8,203 nt of DNA from contig SKMI01000004.1 in NCBI GenBank assembly GCA_007121115.1, positions 1 to 8,203 on the forward strand. The letters run 5' to 3'. Shown piece by piece: positions 1 through 6,786 of the stretch (positions within the stretch are counted from its first letter, which is position 1; each line of letters begins with the position of its first letter). The DNA is from Paracoccaceae bacterium. Its GTDB lineage: Bacteria; Pseudomonadota; Alphaproteobacteria; Rhodobacterales; Rhodobacteraceae. The notes beneath the pieces were generated by a model. That model saw only the letters and a program-made list of their open reading frames with translations. It was not told the DNA's origin and ran no database searches. Both the position numbers and the translations under genes were made by a program.

Positions 1-13
1 ATGCCTGCTCCAG

Positions 14-1486
14 TCAGCCCTTTTCGAACCGCGCGCGCACCAGTGCGTCCAGCGTCATCACGCCCCAGCCGGTGGCACCCTTGGGCGCATGGGCCGTGTC
101 TTCCTTGACCAGCGCCACGCCCGCGATGTCGATATGCGCCCACGGCATGCCCTCGGGGACGAAGCGTTGCAGGAACTGCGCCGCCGTGATCGACCCGGCG
201 GTGCGCCCGCCGACGTTTTTCACATCGGCAATGCGGGACTTGATCAGCTTGTCATAGGCCGGGTCGAGTGGCATCCGCCACGCGCCTTCGCCCACGTCCT
301 TGGCTGCCGCCAGCAGCCCCTCGGCCAGCGCGTCGTCATTGGCGAAGATGCCGGCCTTCTCATGCCCCAGCGCGACGATCATGGCGCCGGTGAGCGTGGC
401 CAGGTCGATCATCGCGGCGGGCTTGAAGCGGTCGGCGGTGTACCAGAGCGCATCGGCCAGCACGAGGCGCCCTTCGGCGTCGGTGTTGATGACCTCGATC
501 GTGTCGCCCTTCATGGAGCGGACCACATCGCCCGGACGCTGGGCACGGCCATCGGGCATGTTTTCCACCAGCCCGACCACGCCGATCACATTGGCGCGCG
601 CCTTGCGCAGCGCAAGCGCGCGCATCAGCCCCACGGTCACGGCCGAGCCGCCCATGTCCATGGTCATGTCCTCCATCCCCGCCGAGGGCTTGATGGAAAT
701 CCCGCCGGTGTCGAACATCACCCCCTTGCCGAGAACGGCCAGGGGCGCTGCGTCCTTCTCGCCGCCCTGCCAGCGCATGATGACCAGCTTCGAGGGACAT
801 TCCGACCCGTGGCCCACGCCCAGAAGCGCGCCCATGCCCAGCTTTTCCATGTCCGCTTCTTCCAGCACCTCGACCTCCAGGCCGATGTCGCGCATGGCCT
901 CGATCTTCGCGGCGAAGGTTTCGGTGGTCAGGATATTGGCGGGCGCGTTGACCAGATCGCGGGTGTAATGGACCGCATCGGCGAGGGCGCTCGCATCGGC
1001 GCAGGCGTCCCATGCGGCCTCGTGATCCTTCGCCATGATTTCCAGCGGGCCGACCTCCGCGTCCGCATCGGATTTCTGATCGGTGTAGTCATAGGCGCGC
1101 AGCAGGATGCCCAGCACCAGCGGCGCGGGGTCCAGCGCCTCGGCCAGCACCAGCGTGCCCGCCTTGCCATGCGCCTTGCCGATGGCGGTCCCGGCGCGGC
1201 GCAGGGTGGCGGCGTCGGGCTTGCGGTCGATTCGGATGACCTGCACGGCTTCGGCCTCCGTCCCGGCGGGCCAGGACATCTCCATCGCCTCGCCCGGTTT
1301 CAGCTTGCCGAAAGCCTCGCTGTCCACCAGCCGCCGCAGCGCGCCGCGCGACAACCGGTTCACCCGTTGCGCGCCGCGGGAAAGGCGCGCGCTTTCGGGG
1401 TTGGCGAAGACTGCGATCCGACCGGTCTGCGTGGCAAGCTGGTCCAGGTCTACTGCGGCAAAGATCGGGCTGAGCGGTTTGGGCAT
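14..1486 (-). CDS. pepA: Leucyl aminopeptidase, peptidase family M17
   Basis: Two-metal cytosolic exopeptidase that removes N-terminal residues, leucine especially, from peptides; the family works as a hexamer. The 490-residue product is close to the 503 of E. coli PepA. The variable N-terminal domain covers about residues 1-165 and the catalytic domain about 170-490. The M17 signature NTDAEGR lies at 334-340. The expected metal ligands are all present (K254, D259, D277, D336, E338), as are catalytic K266 and R340. Each sits exactly 16 residues before its E. coli counterpart, so the enzyme should be active. The ATG start is supported by GAGG five bases upstream (plus-strand 1492-1495). A 78-bp gap separates it from the co-directional VOC gene; the gap holds a short GC hairpin (1516-1529) and no terminator, so cotranscription is possible. 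E. coli PepA also binds DNA; the sequence cannot show whether this one does. Confidence 0.96.
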   Translation of the reverse strand: MPKPLSPIFAAVDLDQLATQTGRIAVFANPESARLSRGAQRVNRLSRGALRRLVDSEAFGKLKPGEAMEMSWPAGTEAEAVQVIRIDRKPDAATLRRAGTAIGKAHGKAGTLVLAEALDPAPLVLGILLRAYDYTDQKSDADAEVGPLEIMAKDHEAAWDACADASALADAVHYTRDLVNAPANILTTETFAAKIEAMRDIGLEVEVLEEADMEKLGMGALLGVGHGSECPSKLVIMRWQGGEKDAAPLAVLGKGVMFDTGGISIKPSAGMEDMTMDMGGSAVTVGLMRALALRKARANVIGVVGLVENMPDGRAQRPGDVVRSMKGDTIEVINTDAEGRLVLADALWYTADRFKPAAMIDLATLTGAMIVALGHEKAGIFANDDALAEGLLAAAKDVGEGAWRMPLDPAYDKLIKSRIADVKNVGGRTAGSITAAQFLQRFVPEGMPWAHIDIAGVALVKEDTAHAPKGATGWGVMTLDALVRARFEKG

Positions 1487-1491
1487 GGGAA

Positions 1492-1495
1492 CCTC
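1492..1495 (-). promoter_or_regulatory. Ribosome binding site of pepA
   Basis: On the minus strand GAGG lies five bases before the ATG at 1486-1484. It supports this start over internal methionines and agrees with the family-like N-terminus. Confidence 0.6.
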
Positions 1496-1564
1496 GTTTC
1501 TGTGGTCTGAGGTCAGGCGCGCGGGCGCCGATGACGATGACAGGATGCGCTGTGGCGCGGCGGA

Positions 1565-1984
1565 TCAGGTGTCGAAGAGCGCGGCCTGATTGGCAAGGCC
1601 CTTGGCCTCGATCGGATTGCCGGACGGGTCGCGGAAGAACATTGTCCATTGCTCGTCCGGCTGGCCCTTGTAGCGCACGGTCGGCGGGATGACGAAGGTC
1701 ACGCCCGCCGCGCGCAGCCGTTCGGCCAGCGCCTGAAAGCGCTCGATGTCCAGCACCGGGCCGAAATGCGGCATCGGCACCCGGACTTCGCCCAGCGCGC
1801 CGTCGCCGCTGTCGCTCTCGGTCGACGGCTGGCCCAGGTGGAGCGAGATCTGATGGCCGAAGAAATCGAAATCCACCCCCGTGTCGGTGGCGCGCCCCTC
1901 GGCACAGCCCAGCACGCGGCCATAGAAATCGCGCGCCGCAGTCAGATCATCGACATGAAGGGCAAGATGAAAGGGCTGGGGCAT
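1565..1984 (-). CDS. VOC-superfamily (glyoxalase/dioxygenase fold) protein, COG3565-like
   Basis: A 139-residue protein with the vicinal oxygen chelate fold, whose members bind a divalent metal and act as lyases, dioxygenases or binding proteins. It opens with FHLALHVDDL followed by ARDFYGRVLG (residues 5-26), the usual first beta strand and helix. It ends with FFRDPSGNPIEAKG (116-129), the usual last strand. Likely metal ligands are H6 and E126, with H49 or H73 as further candidates. The stretch with MPHFGPVLD, the AERL helix and RYKGQPDEQ recalls COG3565, predicted extradiol-dioxygenase-like proteins of unknown substrate. The frame stays open upstream to 2119, but that extension is low-complexity Pro/Cys sequence translated from a DNA repeat. 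I start at the ATG at 1984, where the family-like sequence begins and an SD-like GAGAAGG sits 8 bases upstream. The gene reads toward pepA. Substrate and pathway cannot be told from sequence. Confidence 0.88.
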   Translation of the reverse strand: MPQPFHLALHVDDLTAARDFYGRVLGCAEGRATDTGVDFDFFGHQISLHLGQPSTESDSGDGALGEVRVPMPHFGPVLDIERFQALAERLRAAGVTFVIPPTVRYKGQPDEQWTMFFRDPSGNPIEAKGLANQAALFDT

Positions 1985-1992
1985 CGCCGGGG

Positions 1993-1999
1993 CCTTCTC
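1993..1999 (-). promoter_or_regulatory. Ribosome binding site deciding the VOC gene start
   Basis: The minus strand reads GAGAAGG, 8 bases before the ATG at 1984-1982. It favours the 139-residue product over a 184-residue form starting at 2119, whose extra N-terminus is translated from the 12-bp repeat. Confidence 0.55.
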
Positions 2000-2051
2000 G
2001 CGGGGCAGCAGGATGCCTTTCGAAGTGTCCCATTCGCGCACCGAATTCAAG

Positions 2052-2099
2052 GGGCAGGTTGGCGGGCAGGTTGGCGGGCAGCCTGACGGGCAGGTCAGC
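2052..2099. repeat. Four-copy 12-bp tandem repeat
   Basis: Copies 1 and 2 (2052-2063, 2064-2075) are identical, GGGCAGGTTGGC. Copy 3 (2076-2087, GGGCAGCCTGAC) and copy 4 (2088-2099, GGGCAGGTCAGC) keep the 12-bp phase but diverge in the second half. The last two copies also contain a CTGAC/GTCAG inverted repeat (2083-2087 with 2094-2098, 6-base loop). The tract lies 68 bp upstream of the VOC start, so it may fall in that gene's leader. It could be a slippage product or an array of protein-binding sites. Confidence 0.85.
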
Positions 2100-2193
2100 G
2101 GAACATGACGAAGCTGCATTACGGTCGGGGCCCGCGCCGCGCGTGCCGGACCCTGGCGAGCGGTGGCATCGCAAAACCGGGGGGGTGCGCTAC

Positions 2194-2218
2194 GGGGTTT
2201 GCGTTACAGGGGTTTGCG
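2194..2218. repeat. 10-bp direct repeat upstream of lptF
   Basis: GGGGTTTGCG occurs at 2194-2203 and again, identically, at 2209-2218, a 15-bp period. The second copy runs into a small hairpin and lies just before the candidate lptF -35. The placement fits a regulator binding site, but none can be named. Confidence 0.7.
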
Positions 2219-2228
2219 GTTTTACCGC
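2216..2228. repeat. Short perfect inverted repeat GCGGT-TTT-ACCGC
   Basis: A 5-bp stem (2216-2220 with 2224-2228) surrounds a 3-base loop. It overlaps the second direct repeat and the candidate lptF -35 hexamer. It lacks the length and T-run of a terminator, so an operator half-site or chance are the alternatives. Confidence 0.45.
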
Positions 2229-2248
2229 TGGCCGAATGCGTCTAGGCT
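2221..2248 (+). promoter_or_regulatory. Candidate sigma-70-type promoter for the lpt operon
   Basis: TTTACC (2221-2226) as -35 and TAGGCT (2243-2248) as -10 are 16 bp apart, and an RBS and GTG start follow about 30-40 bp downstream. The hexamers match the consensus only partly (TTGACA/TATAAT), as is common in GC-rich alphaproteobacteria. TTGCGG at 2214-2219 is an alternative -35 with poorer spacing. Transcript 5'-end mapping is needed to decide. Confidence 0.33.
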
Positions 2249-2276
2249 GCGAGCACGACCACAGACAGGCAGGAAC

Positions 2277-2282
2277 GGGAAG
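2277..2282 (+). promoter_or_regulatory. Ribosome binding site supporting the GTG start of lptF
   Basis: GGGAAG ends 8 bases before GTG at 2291. An in-frame TTG at 2300 has no SD at proper spacing, so GTG is the better start. Confidence 0.5.
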
Positions 2283-2290
2283 CGCGCGGC

Positions 2291-3421
2291 GTGGGCAGGT
2301 TGGACAGATACGTGCTTTTCCAGCTGCTGGCGGTCTTTGCGTTCTTCGCGCTGGTGCTCGTGTCGGTCTACTGGGTGAACCGTGCCGTGCGGCTGTTCGA
2401 CCAACTGGTCGGCGGGGGCCAGTCGCTGCTGGTGTTTCTGGAGCTTTCGGCGCTGACGCTTCCGAATGTGATTCGGCTGGTCCTGCCGGTGGCGGCCTTT
2501 GCGGCGGCGGTCTATGTCGCGGCGCGGCTGACGCGGGAAAGCGAGCTTGTGGTGATGCGCGCGGCGGGGCTGTCGCCGCTGCGCCTGCTGCGTCCGGTGC
2601 TGATGTTCGGCGCCGTGGTCGCACTGATGCTGCTGGCGCTGATGCATGTGCTGATGCCCGCCGCACGCGCGCAGCTTGCCGACCGGCAGGCCGAGATCGC
2701 CGAGAACATCACCGCGCAATTCCTGACCGCTGGGGGCTTCCAGAGCCCGGCGCGCGGCATCACCGTCTTCGTGCGCGAGATCACTCCCGAGGGCGAATTG
2801 TTCGGCGTGTTCCTGTCCGACAGCCGGGCCGAGGGCAGCCGCATCGACTACACCGCCCGCAGCGCGCTTCTGGCGCCGGGGCCGATGGGGCCGAAGCTGG
2901 TGATGCTGGACGGGATGGCGCAGATCCATGACCAGAGCGCCAACCGGCTGGTGGTCGCCAGCTTTCAGGACCTGACCTATGACATCAGCGCGCTGATCGG
3001 TCCGGTGGGGCGGGGGCAGGACGTGCGCGCCTTCAGTACCCCGGACCTTCTGAACCCGTCGCCCGAACTGCTCGAGGCCAGCGGCGCCACCACGGCCGAA
3101 CTGCGCTACGAACTGGCCAACCGGTTCGCGCATCCGCTGCTGGCGGTGATGGCGGCGCTCATCGGCTTCGTGGTGGTGCTGGTAGGCGATTTCAGCCGTC
3201 TGGGACCGTGGCGGCAGGTGGCGGGTGCAACCGTGCTGCTGGCGCTGACGCAGCTCCTGGACAACGCGCTGGCCCGCCCGGCGCTGCGCGACCCGGGCCT
3301 TGCGTGGCTAGCCTTCGTGCCGGTGGCGGCGGGCTTGCTGGCGGTTCTGGCTATCCTGTGGTGGCTGGGGCGAAGGCGCGGACGCATGCGCCGCGCCGTG
3401 CGGGGGGAGGCGCCGGCATGA
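2291..3421 (+). CDS. lptF: LPS export ABC transporter permease LptF
   Basis: Inner-membrane permease of the LptB2FG complex, which extracts lipopolysaccharide from the inner membrane and feeds it to the periplasmic Lpt bridge. The 376 residues show the YjgP/YjgQ layout. Three N-terminal membrane segments (about 10-29, 58-79, 97-121) come first, then a periplasmic beta-jellyroll region (about 125-275), then three more segments (about 280-299, 307-326, 336-359) and a basic cytosolic tail. The stretch ESELVVMRAAGLS (83-95) is the cytosolic coupling-helix region that meets the LptB ATPase. The opening motif with YWVNRAVRLFDQL (27-39) is typical of LptF. The start is GTG. The stop codon overlaps the lptG start (ATGA, 3418-3421), implying translational coupling. 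No LptB, LptA or LptC gene lies in the window, so those partners are encoded elsewhere. Confidence 0.94.
   Translation: MGRLDRYVLFQLLAVFAFFALVLVSVYWVNRAVRLFDQLVGGGQSLLVFLELSALTLPNVIRLVLPVAAFAAAVYVAARLTRESELVVMRAAGLSPLRLLRPVLMFGAVVALMLLALMHVLMPAARAQLADRQAEIAENITAQFLTAGGFQSPARGITVFVREITPEGELFGVFLSDSRAEGSRIDYTARSALLAPGPMGPKLVMLDGMAQIHDQSANRLVVASFQDLTYDISALIGPVGRGQDVRAFSTPDLLNPSPELLEASGATTAELRYELANRFAHPLLAVMAALIGFVVVLVGDFSRLGPWRQVAGATVLLALTQLLDNALARPALRDPGLAWLAFVPVAAGLLAVLAILWWLGRRRGRMRRAVRGEAPA
3406..3410 (+). promoter_or_regulatory. Ribosome binding site deciding the lptG start
   Basis: GGAGG inside the end of lptF sits 7 bases before ATG 3418. The frame is open further upstream to 3208, but that part lies within lptF and gives a non-family N-terminus. 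Confidence 0.7.
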
Positions 3422-4524
3422 TCCTGTCGCTCTACCTGACCCGGCGGCTGGCGCTGATGTTCCTGCTGGTCTTTGGCGTCTTTGCGGGGATGCTGGTGCT
3501 GCTGGACATGGTCGAACAGGTGCGCCGCCTGTCCGATCAGGACAGCGGCTTCCTGCAGGTGTTGCGGCTGGCGCTGCTGAACACCCCGCAGACGCTCTAC
3601 CAGATCACGCCGCTGATCGTCATCCTGGCCTCGATGGCGGTGTTCCTGACGCTCTCGCGCACCTCGGAACTGGTGGTCATCCGCGCTGCCGGGCGCTCGG
3701 TGCTGCGGGTGATGGTGGTGCCGGTGCTGGCGATGCTGGTGGCCGGGGTGGCCTTCGTCGCGGTCATGAACCCGCTGGTGGCCAGCGCCAGCCGCGAATA
3801 CCAGCGCGTGTTGGCGCAACTGCGCGGCGATGAGGTCAGCGCCGTGGTCATCGGCGCAGACGGGCTGTGGCTGCGTCAGGCGCTCGACGGCGGGCAGATG
3901 GTCATCAACGCGGCCGGGGCGTCGTCGGACGGGACGGTCCTGCGCGATGTCACCTTCCTGATCTTTGCCAGCGATCTTGACGCCGGGGGCGGCGTGGTCC
4001 GGCGGCTGCATGCGCATGAAGCACGGCTGAGCGCCGGGGCCTGGGAGCTGTTTTCCGCCAAGGACTGGACCCTTGGCGCCACCAACCCCGAGGCCGAGGC
4101 GCGCACCGCCGCGCGCATGAGCCTGCCCACCGACCTGACACCAAGCCAGATCCGCGACGGGTTCGCCCGCCCCGGCGCGATACCGATCCGCGAATTGCCT
4201 GCCTTCATCGCCGCGCTGGAGCGGGCGGGTTTTTCGGCACGCGAACATCGGGTGTGGCTGCAGATGGAACTGGCGCTGCCGCTGATGCTGGCGGGGATGA
4301 TGTTGCTGGCGGCAGGGTCCAGCATTCATCTGGCCCGCGCGGGCGGGGCGGGGCTGCGGGCGATGGCCACGATTCTGGCTGGATTCGCGCTCTTCTTTCT
4401 GCGTAACTTCGCGCAGGTTCTGGGGGAAAACGGGCAGATCCCGGTGCTGCTTGCCGCCTGGGCGCTGCCCGTGGCCACGGCGTTGCTGGCGCTGGGGTTG
4501 ATGCTGCACATGGAGGATGGATGA
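3418..4524 (+). CDS. lptG: LPS export ABC transporter permease LptG
   Basis: Second permease subunit of LptB2FG; it pairs with LptF to form the lateral gate through which LPS leaves the inner membrane. The 368-residue product has the same plan as LptF. Membrane segments lie near 11-30, 58-80 and 98-118, a periplasmic jellyroll domain at about 120-278, and three further segments near 285-303, 314-332 and 343-363. The coupling-helix region is RTSELVVIRAAGRS (81-94), closely parallel to the same region of LptF. The N-terminus MILSLYLTRRL and the phrase with LLDMVEQVRRLSD (28-40) fit LptG. It starts inside lptF and ends inside lptD, each by a 4-base ATGA overlap, so the three proteins are probably made from one message at coupled rates. 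LptF and LptG are paralogues; the assignment rests on order and N-terminal style. Confidence 0.94.
   Translation: MILSLYLTRRLALMFLLVFGVFAGMLVLLDMVEQVRRLSDQDSGFLQVLRLALLNTPQTLYQITPLIVILASMAVFLTLSRTSELVVIRAAGRSVLRVMVVPVLAMLVAGVAFVAVMNPLVASASREYQRVLAQLRGDEVSAVVIGADGLWLRQALDGGQMVINAAGASSDGTVLRDVTFLIFASDLDAGGGVVRRLHAHEARLSAGAWELFSAKDWTLGATNPEAEARTAARMSLPTDLTPSQIRDGFARPGAIPIRELPAFIAALERAGFSAREHRVWLQMELALPLMLAGMMLLAAGSSIHLARAGGAGLRAMATILAGFALFFLRNFAQVLGENGQIPVLLAAWALPVATALLALGLMLHMEDG
4512..4516 (+). promoter_or_regulatory. Ribosome binding site of lptD
   Basis: GGAGG lies 4 bases before ATG 4521, inside the last codons of lptG. The next in-frame ATG, at 4542, has no SD, so the longer signal-peptide form is preferred. 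Confidence 0.6.
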
Positions 4525-6728
4525 CGCGACCGCTGCGCCCGATGCCATCCGGTCCGGTCCGGGGCGCTGTCGCGTCCGGTGCGTCAGGCCGGTGGCGGCG
4601 CTGTGTGCTGTCGTTTCTCGTCCTGTGGCTTGCGGCCTGGCTGGTGCTGGCGGCGCCGGTGCGCGGACAGGGCGCCGACGCGGCCGCGCTGGTCGCTGAC
4701 CGGGTTTTCGTGGCCGCCCCCGGCCGGTTGATCGCCGAGGGCAATGTCGAGGTCTTTTTCGGCGACCTGCGCCTGCGCGCGGCGCGCATCGAGTACGACC
4801 CCGAAGGCGACCGGATCGCCGCCACCGGCCCGCTGACCCTGCGCGATCGCGCGGGCGATGTTCTGGTCCTGGCCGACATGGCCGAGCTGGACCGCGATCT
4901 GCGCAACGGATTGATCCGCAGCGCCCGCGTGGTGCTGGGCGAGCAGATGCAGATCGCCTCGGGCGAGGTGGTGCGGTCTTCGGGCCGCTACACCGAGATG
5001 CGCCGCGCCATCGCCTCAAGCTGCGAAATCTGCACCGAATCCCAGACGCCGCTGTGGGAAATCCGCGCCCGCCGCGTGGTCCATGACGAAGAGGAACGCC
5101 AGATCCACTTTCAGGGCGCGCAGTTCCGGGTCATGGGCGTGCCGCTGGCCTATCTGCCGCATCTGCGCGTGCCCGATCCCACGCTGGACCGCGCCACTGG
5201 CGTGCTGCGCCCGTCCTTCAGCTATGACAACGTGCTGGGCTATGGCCTGCGCCTGCCGTATTTCATCGCCATCGCCGATGACCGCGACCTGACGGTGACG
5301 CCGTTTCTGGCCACCGACCGGACCCGCACGGTGGAGTTGCGCTACCGGCAGGCCTTTGCCAGCGGCGACGTCGAATTCCGCGGCGCGGTCAGCCGCGACA
5401 ATGTACAAGGCGACGGTTTGCGCTACTACGGCGCCGCCGAGGGCGCTTTCGCGCTGGCGGGCGGCTATCGCCTGCGCTTCAGCGGCATCGCGGCGAGCGA
5501 TGACACCTACCTGACCGATTATGACTACGTGACCGCGCGCCGCCTGACGAGCGAGATGATGGTCGAACGCGTGGCCCGCGATGACTGGCGGCGGGTCGAG
5601 GCGCTGCATTTCCACTCGCTCCGCCCGGGGGATGACAACGCGCTGCTGCCCGCGCAGGTGCTGCGCGCGGACTGGGAACGCCGTTTCGATGTGCCGGGGA
5701 TCGGCGGGCGGGGGCTGCTGGCCTTCGGGGTCCACGCGCACCGCCGACCCTCGGACGCCGATGTACTGGGCCGCGACATGGCGCGCGCCAGCGCCATCGC
5801 CGACTGGCGCCGCGATGCGGTGCTGCCGGGCGGGCTGGTCGGCGCGATAGGCGCGCGGGTGGCGGTGGATCATGCGCGCGTGGCGCAGGACACGAATTTC
5901 CCGCGCCCTGTGACCCGTGTCACCCCCGCGGTCATGGCCGAACTGCGCTGGCCGCTGGTGCGGGACGGGGCCGGGGCGGCACGCCATGTCATCGAACCCG
6001 TGGCGCAAGTCATCTGGAGCCCCGATGACGGCAACGACCTGCCCAATGACACCAGCCTGATGCCCGAATTCGACGAGGGCAACCTGTTCAGTTACGACCG
6101 CTTCGCCGGGGGCGACCGCCGCGAACGCGGCCTGCGCGCCAACATTGGCGCAAGCTGGACCCGGCATGACCCGGCGGGCTGGTCCTCCACCCTGACCGTG
6201 GGGCGCATCCTGCGCCAGCGCGACCCGGCGCTGTTCTCGCCCGGCTCGCCGCTCGCTGGGGTGCGGTCGGACTGGCTGACGGCGCTGCGCTTCGATGGGG
6301 CCGGCGGATTGTCGCTGACGAATCGCGTGCTGTTCGGCGACGATCTGCGCCCCAGCCGAAACGATCTGCAGCTTGACTACGCCTGGCGGCGCGGCACGCT
6401 GTCCACCAGCGTCATGCACATCCGCGCCGATGCGGCCGAGGACCGGTTCGACACCACCTCGGAGTGGCGGCTGGACGCCGGGGTCGCAGTGGATGAAAAC
6501 TGGACCGCACGGGTGGACTGGCGCTACGATCTGGCCGACAATCGCATGGCGCGCGCCGGGCTGGGGGTGGAATTCCGCAACGAGTGCGTGGCGCTCGATC
6601 TTTCGCTCTCGCGCAAGTTCGGCGAAGGCGGTAGTGTGGCGCGGACCACGAATGTGGGCCTGTCGGTGGCGCTGCTGGGGATCGGCGGCAGCCCGGCGGG
6701 CGCGCGCGGCAGCCGCTGCGCGCAATAG
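4521..6728 (+). CDS. lptD: LPS assembly outer-membrane protein LptD
   Basis: Outer-membrane barrel that, with the lipoprotein LptE, inserts LPS into the outer leaflet. The 735-residue precursor has a long basic N-region, a hydrophobic core (about 28-46) and likely signal-peptidase cleavage near VRG-Q (after residue 49). An LptA/OstA-like periplasmic domain covers about 55-200, with the alternating strand pattern around RLIAEGNVEVFFGDLRLRA. The conserved stretch PLWEIRARRVVHD (177-189), then GVPLAYLPHLRVPDPT (206-221) and RATGVLRPSF (224-233), is characteristic of LptD. The barrel fills about 250-715. Mature cysteines are C168, C171, C689 and C733. Family knowledge says interdomain disulfides mature LptD, but this pattern differs from E. 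coli. It is somewhat shorter than E. coli LptD (784). It overlaps lptG by ATGA and precedes surA. No lptE is seen here. Confidence 0.94.
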   Translation: MTRPLRPMPSGPVRGAVASGASGRWRRCVLSFLVLWLAAWLVLAAPVRGQGADAAALVADRVFVAAPGRLIAEGNVEVFFGDLRLRAARIEYDPEGDRIAATGPLTLRDRAGDVLVLADMAELDRDLRNGLIRSARVVLGEQMQIASGEVVRSSGRYTEMRRAIASSCEICTESQTPLWEIRARRVVHDEEERQIHFQGAQFRVMGVPLAYLPHLRVPDPTLDRATGVLRPSFSYDNVLGYGLRLPYFIAIADDRDLTVTPFLATDRTRTVELRYRQAFASGDVEFRGAVSRDNVQGDGLRYYGAAEGAFALAGGYRLRFSGIAASDDTYLTDYDYVTARRLTSEMMVERVARDDWRRVEALHFHSLRPGDDNALLPAQVLRADWERRFDVPGIGGRGLLAFGVHAHRRPSDADVLGRDMARASAIADWRRDAVLPGGLVGAIGARVAVDHARVAQDTNFPRPVTRVTPAVMAELRWPLVRDGAGAARHVIEPVAQVIWSPDDGNDLPNDTSLMPEFDEGNLFSYDRFAGGDRRERGLRANIGASWTRHDPAGWSSTLTVGRILRQRDPALFSPGSPLAGVRSDWLTALRFDGAGGLSLTNRVLFGDDLRPSRNDLQLDYAWRRGTLSTSVMHIRADAAEDRFDTTSEWRLDAGVAVDENWTARVDWRYDLADNRMARAGLGVEFRNECVALDLSLSRKFGEGGSVARTTNVGLSVALLGIGGSPAGARGSRCAQ

Positions 6729-6736
6729 GATACACC

Positions 6737-6761
6737 ACCGGCGGCGCCTTGCCGCGCCGGT
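6737..6761. repeat. Hairpin in the lptD-surA gap
   Basis: ACCGGCG (6737-6743) pairs perfectly with CGCCGGT (6755-6761) around an 11-base loop that can pair further. It occupies most of the 58-bp gap and is not followed by a T-run, so it is not a standard intrinsic terminator. An mRNA-stabilising or processing hairpin that sets the level of surA relative to lptD is possible; chance in GC-rich DNA is the alternative. Confidence 0.55.
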
Positions 6762-6786
6762 AACAGACGGAAACGGAACCGATATC

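Larger units (their letters stand above)
1985..2290. other. Divergent intergenic region between the VOC gene and lptF
   Basis: These 306 bases separate the minus-strand VOC-pepA pair from the plus-strand lpt operon and must carry at least the lptF promoter. They hold a four-copy 12-bp tandem repeat (2052-2099), a 10-bp direct repeat with 15-bp period (2194-2218), a GCGGT/ACCGC hairpin (2216-2228) and a weak promoter candidate (2221-2248). G-runs occur at 2179-2185, 2194-2197 and 2209-2212. I see no convincing small gene, tRNA or riboswitch. No clear promoter for the minus-strand pair could be picked out; a TTGAAT in the 2041-2051 area has no matching -10. Confidence 0.7.

Noticed and set aside
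89..1510. A 473-codon plus-strand frame opposite pepA
   Set aside because: His/Gly/Arg-rich shadow; the minus strand carries every M17 catalytic residue at the right spacing.
2052..2099. A CRISPR array
   Set aside because: The units are only 12 bp and directly adjacent with no spacers, and there are no cas genes nearby.
1985..2119. N-terminal extension of the VOC protein with a PPTC-type repeat
   Set aside because: The amino-acid repeat is only a translation of the 12-bp DNA repeat. Family-like sequence begins at the ATG at 1984, which has its own SD.
2179..2219. G-quadruplex upstream of lptF
   Set aside because: G-runs are present, but the loops are 8 and 11 bases and the fourth run is only GG, so it does not meet a usual quadruplex pattern.
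3106..5019. A 637-codon open frame on the minus strand antisense to lptF/lptG/lptD
   Set aside because: Arg/Pro/Gln-rich translation without domain signature, over three well-supported genes.
6737..6761. Intrinsic terminator between lptD and surA
   Set aside because: The stem is GC-rich but is followed by AACAGACGG, not a T-run.
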